DNA of 64,000 bases, taken from Lachnospiraceae bacterium. Its GTDB lineage: Bacteria > Bacillota > Clostridia > Lachnospirales > Lachnospiraceae. Where the stretch lies: assembly GCA_021201095.1 (NCBI GenBank), contig JAJQFO010000096.1, positions 1-64,000 on the forward strand. The letters run 5' to 3'. Below, one piece after another: positions 61,371 to 64,000 of the stretch. A program made the position numbers and the translations under genes. The notes under the pieces are model-generated. The model saw nothing but the letters and a program-made list of their open reading frames with translations, did not search any database and had not been told where the DNA came from. The first letter of the stretch is position 1. Each line of letters opens with the position of its first letter.

Positions 61371-62460
61371 TATCTTCACCCACAAAATATCTGTTCAAAA
61401 ACGAAATCCTTTTTGTTCTCTCTGGTTTATTTGTCGTACGAGAACTGTGATTCTTCTTGAACTCAGCCCATTCTGATTCCACTGATTTAGACGGATCAAC
61501 ATCAGCAACTTTTATCGCATAGTCATTCAAAAAATTGGCGCATCTAGAATATAAGGAATCCAAATTGTTTCGTATCTCAGAGTCGCTGAATTTTTCGTTT
61601 CTAGTCATTTTGCTATCCTTTATGCCATACATCTGATGTGTCACTACAGCATAAAAAGTAAAGAAATAATTCTTGTTATTTAAACAGGCTAAATTACCCT
61701 CAAGGTAGTGATAAGCGGACTCGATAACATCCATGATTGATTCAATCTTGTTTTCAATCACTCCATCTGCGTCAAAAGAAGAATCATATTTTTCATACGT
61801 TTTATCAATAGAAGTCGGTGTCTCGGAGACGATGCCATCAATCAGCAAAATAAGCATCGAAGTAATTAACTCTGCGTCGCGCATCCTAGTACAATCATTA
61901 TCGGACAGCAATTTATATCGCAAAAAGAAATCTCGATACAATGACGCCAAGTTATAAACCATGACTTTGAAGTCGCCCCAGTATTTAGAATTTCTGATTT
62001 CCTGCTTATTCAAAACATAATTATTGGAATTTAGGCGGGCAAACATATCATAGATTAGTCCCTCATCTTTCTCAGTAACAACTTCAGCTACTATTTCAAA
62101 CTCTAAGATTGCTTCTCTTGCGTCATCGTCCAAATCCGAATATTTTTTCCCTCCATACTCCTTATTGTGTGATTTTTTTATTGCAAATTTTTCATCTACA
62201 ACATACTCAAGGATGGCGCGAATTCGCTGTTGTCCATCAATTATCTCTCGGCTTGTTGATTTAGTATTAATATCAACCTTTTGGCGCAAAAAGATAGGCG
62301 GAATAGGCAGTCCTCGAATAATAGTGTCCATTAAATATGCCTTTGCCTTATCATTCCATACATTATTTCTCTGATATTTAGGAGAAAGCTCCAATTCGCC
62401 CTTTGCGCTCCATTGTACAATATCACTTATCTGAACAATCTTTGATGTTGTCTTATTCAT
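61357..62460 (-). CDS. DUF262 domain protein (ParB-like nuclease fold)
   Basis: 367 aa. N-terminal DUF262 region: LSPKYQRNNVWNDKAKAYLMDTIIRGLPIPPIFLRQ and the hallmark DGQQR (EIIDGQQRIRAILEYV), related to ParB/Srx and to the GmrS-type half of type IV restriction enzymes. The C-terminal ~200 residues are helical with no HNH (GmrD/DUF1524) motif visible, so this is not a full GmrSD. TGGAGG lies seven bases before the ATG. It leads the cassette; TATACT about 40 bases upstream may be its -10 box, with no clear -35. Confidence 0.85.
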   Translation of the reverse strand: MNKTTSKIVQISDIVQWSAKGELELSPKYQRNNVWNDKAKAYLMDTIIRGLPIPPIFLRQKVDINTKSTSREIIDGQQRIRAILEYVVDEKFAIKKSHNKEYGGKKYSDLDDDAREAILEFEIVAEVVTEKDEGLIYDMFARLNSNNYVLNKQEIRNSKYWGDFKVMVYNLASLYRDFFLRYKLLSDNDCTRMRDAELITSMLILLIDGIVSETPTSIDKTYEKYDSSFDADGVIENKIESIMDVIESAYHYLEGNLACLNNKNYFFTFYAVVTHQMYGIKDSKMTRNEKFSDSEIRNNLDSLYSRCANFLNDYAIKVADVDPSKSVESEWAEFKKNHSSRTTNKPERTKRISFLNRYFVGEDNGEH

Positions 62461-62531
62461 GACAGAACCTCCATAATAATCTTTTTTGAATTAGTATACC
62501 CCGAAAAATGCCAACCTATGAGTACTAATAT

Positions 62532-63171
62532 TTATTCCACACCCAATACCTTAAACACAGTATCCTCCACACTACTATAAAAATCAAATTAAATCTGCCG
62601 GTACGGTTCCCAGGTCTGCTGCCGAGGTCATCGGTAGAAGCACTTTCTTTGCATCGCTGTCCACACATACCTAAGGCGCATTTGTCAGCTCGTACACCTT
62701 AATCATGGTTCCATGGTTCCACTGATACTGATTTCTCCAAGTACGGCCAGTGAACTCAGCGCCGGTTTTCCGAATACAATCGAGCAGATGGCAACCAGTA
62801 TTGGTAGCACCAGTCGGCTAGTCATTCCAATGTCCTGCAGGTCTTGATACTTCCATTGACTTTGAGGAAGTTGAAAGCTGTATTGGTCGCTTCTCTGCAG
62901 CCTCGGTCAGATCCGATACCGTTACATTCGAGTTTTCCGTTTCCGGGAAGCATCTGTGATTCCAAAAGGAATACTCCAAGCATTCCTGACTTTCCATGGG
63001 AGACAGTCTAAACCTGTCCGGGATTGCACATGCCTTCCGGGATATACTTACCACCGCCTTGCTCTGGCACAGAAACATAACGTTCCTCAAAGCTCTCCTC
63101 ATCAATGTAGGAAAAGTTCACATTGTAGAATTCCATACCAACAAACTTTTTACACTGACTTAAGACAACAA
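62532..63171 (-). pseudogene. brxL: Degraded C-terminal part of BREX Lon-like protease
   Basis: Reading the minus strand in shifting frames gives FVGMEFYNVNFSYIDEESF, YIPEGMCNPGQV*TVSHGKSG, then after a frame change VLPILVAICSIVFGKPALS and SLAVLGEISISGTM, then IKVYELTNAP*VCVDSDAKK, KVLLPMTSAADLGTVPADLI and finally FYSSVEDTVFKVLGVE before a stop at 62532. This succession matches the Lon-protease C-terminus of BrxL (compare the usual GE(M/I)SIGGT, AKKVLLPM and VDAVFKALGVE). At least two stops and two or three frameshifts are present, and the N-terminal AAA part is missing because the HAD gene ends at 63172. It is a non-functional remnant. Confidence 0.8.
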
Positions 63172-64000
63172 TTATTCCGTCAAATGTCTAGGTGCACTGG
63201 AAATTGATTCGGCAAACTTTGAGCGTTCCTTTTGATAAATCCGTTCCGCATATTCCTTAATCATATTACTGATCCACATGAATGCCGTTGTTCCTTCAGA
63301 ATAGTCTGCCTCAGCATACATATCTATTCTGCCATCATGACGCATTTGCTCAACTTGCCTAAAGGCTATTTTATCCTTCGGGGGATAAATGGCAAATGTC
63401 GATCCCCCATTTTTATGGACTAAAGAAAATGCAGGAATATCACTTGGACCGTCTGCAATGTAAATCATATTTTCAAATCGCACTCTTCGAAGTTCCTCTG
63501 GCATCTTTGAGTTAACATCCACTTCAGGATGTTTTGGAATACCTTTGTTAATCTCAAAGATAGCTCTTGTCTTAGAAGTATTATCAATGGTGTAGCCGAT
63601 TTCTGAAATAATCCGTTCCCCTTCTACCTCATGTTCAATCAATTCACATCCCCACACACCATCTACGTAATCCATAACAGAGGAGCCTAAGATTTCAGCC
63701 TTAAATCCTGTGCTTACAATATAATGCTCCACCCGAATTCCATATTCTTGATATGCGTTGTTTTCTTCAATCATCCTTTTTGTTTTACTAAATATTTCAG
63801 GAACACCTGGGTAGAAATTCAGTTTTTTCCCAAACTCCCTTAGCTTCTCATTATTCAAACCTGCAAATTGACCGCCGGGCTGCGCACAACTGATAAAATG
63901 ATTGAGGTAAATTGTGTCATGGTTTACATGAACACCTTGTTCATCCAGATATTTTTGAGGTAATGAATTTACTTCTTTCCAAAACTCACTTGAATTGACA
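63172..64000 (-). CDS. HAD-superfamily phosphatase-like protein, 5' end outside window
   Basis: At least 275 codons are open to the window edge; the track start (TTG at 63858) is internal, because the frame continues upstream as SCAQPGGQFAG and KYLDEQGVHVNHDTIYLN. HAD features: motif II-like YIVSTGFKAEILGSS and motif IV IYIADGPSDIPAFSLV with the metal-binding aspartates. The N-terminal DxDxT motif should lie beyond position 64000. The C-terminus ends directly against the brxL remnant. The substrate is unknown; it is annotated as HAD hydrolase in related genomes by my recollection. Whether it belongs to the defence island cannot be judged from here. Confidence 0.8.
   Translation of the reverse strand, partial: VNSSEFWKEVNSLPQKYLDEQGVHVNHDTIYLNHFISCAQPGGQFAGLNNEKLREFGKKLNFYPGVPEIFSKTKRMIEENNAYQEYGIRVEHYIVSTGFKAEILGSSVMDYVDGVWGCELIEHEVEGERIISEIGYTIDNTSKTRAIFEINKGIPKHPEVDVNSKMPEELRRVRFENMIYIADGPSDIPAFSLVHKNGGSTFAIYPPKDKIAFRQVEQMRHDGRIDMYAEADYSEGTTAFMWISNMIKEYAERIYQKERSKFAESISSAPRHLTE

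Noticed and set aside
61357-62460. GmrSD-type type IV restriction enzyme
   Set aside because: Only the DUF262 half is present; no HNH/DUF1524 motif is visible in the C-terminus or in the adjacent gene.
62818-63105. 95-aa ORF in the brxL remnant
   Set aside because: It is a frame different from the BrxL-like reading over most of its length and arises from the decayed sequence.

Overview
The window looks like a chromosomal segment of a Firmicutes gut anaerobe, most likely Lachnospiraceae (Blautia/Dorea-like). This rests on strong AGGAGG ribosome sites, GTG and TTG starts, an infC-rpmI-rplT operon, prfB next to secA, an energy-coupling-factor operon with truA, a Firmicutes-type 6S RNA and eukaryote-like NADP isocitrate dehydrogenase. 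The species call is an inference; no rRNA is present. Almost all genes lie on the minus strand.

Layout. 0-9 kb: a carbohydrate operon (UgpC/MalK-type ATPase, two permeases, a solute-binding lipoprotein, deoxyribose-phosphate aldolase, FGGY kinase) preceded by an orphan GHKL sensor kinase. 9-13.4 kb: a glycosyltransferase fused to a winged-helix-like domain, a radical SAM/SPASM protein and a DUF308 membrane protein. 13.4-20.2 kb: ecfA1-ecfA2-ecfT-truA-aldo/keto reductase-TetR, plus an acetyltransferase; the TetR and acetyltransferase genes carry in-frame repeat insertions. 20.3-28.2 kb: cyclophilin, PrdX-type deacylase, tRNA-Ala(GGC), 6S RNA, icd, an sce7726-type nuclease-like protein, acylphosphatase, tex and a zeta-kinase toxin-antitoxin-like pair. 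28.7-30.1 kb: two membrane protein genes on the plus strand. 30.5-40 kb: housekeeping block of apgM-type mutase/homoserine kinase, hom, ACT protein, prfB with a +1 programmed frameshift at a UAA codon, secA, rplT, rpmI and infC with an AUU start and an attenuator-like leader. 40-48.2 kb: two MATE exporters, each translationally coupled to an upstream gene, MazG-like, thioesterase, an AAA-ATPase/PD-(D/E)XK protein, an alpha/beta hydrolase and an acyltransferase.

48.2-64 kb is a partly decayed defence island. A type I restriction system has intact hsdR and hsdS but an hsdM that lacks its 5' third. The break is marked by the terminal repeats of one lost IS21-type element and by a complete 3.9-kb IS21-family element with two extra passenger genes and a hairpin-rich segment. 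Beyond the element is an AT-rich four-gene minus-strand cassette: DUF262 (ParB-like, DGQQR motif), a HEPN RNase-like protein (RNYIAH), a GIY-YIG/DUF4357 nuclease and a 508-aa protein with a DUF2971-like C-terminus. This is the best candidate for an undescribed defence module. Directly upstream of it is a degraded fragment of brxL, the Lon-like gene of BREX, which shows that a BREX locus once stood here. A HAD phosphatase-like gene runs off the window end.

Small-scale structure: three copies of a 41-bp palindromic element, a second palindromic family present in two intergenic sites and inside the TetR reading frame, a recurrent GGATAGGGG hairpin, and several well-formed promoters with 17-bp spacers.
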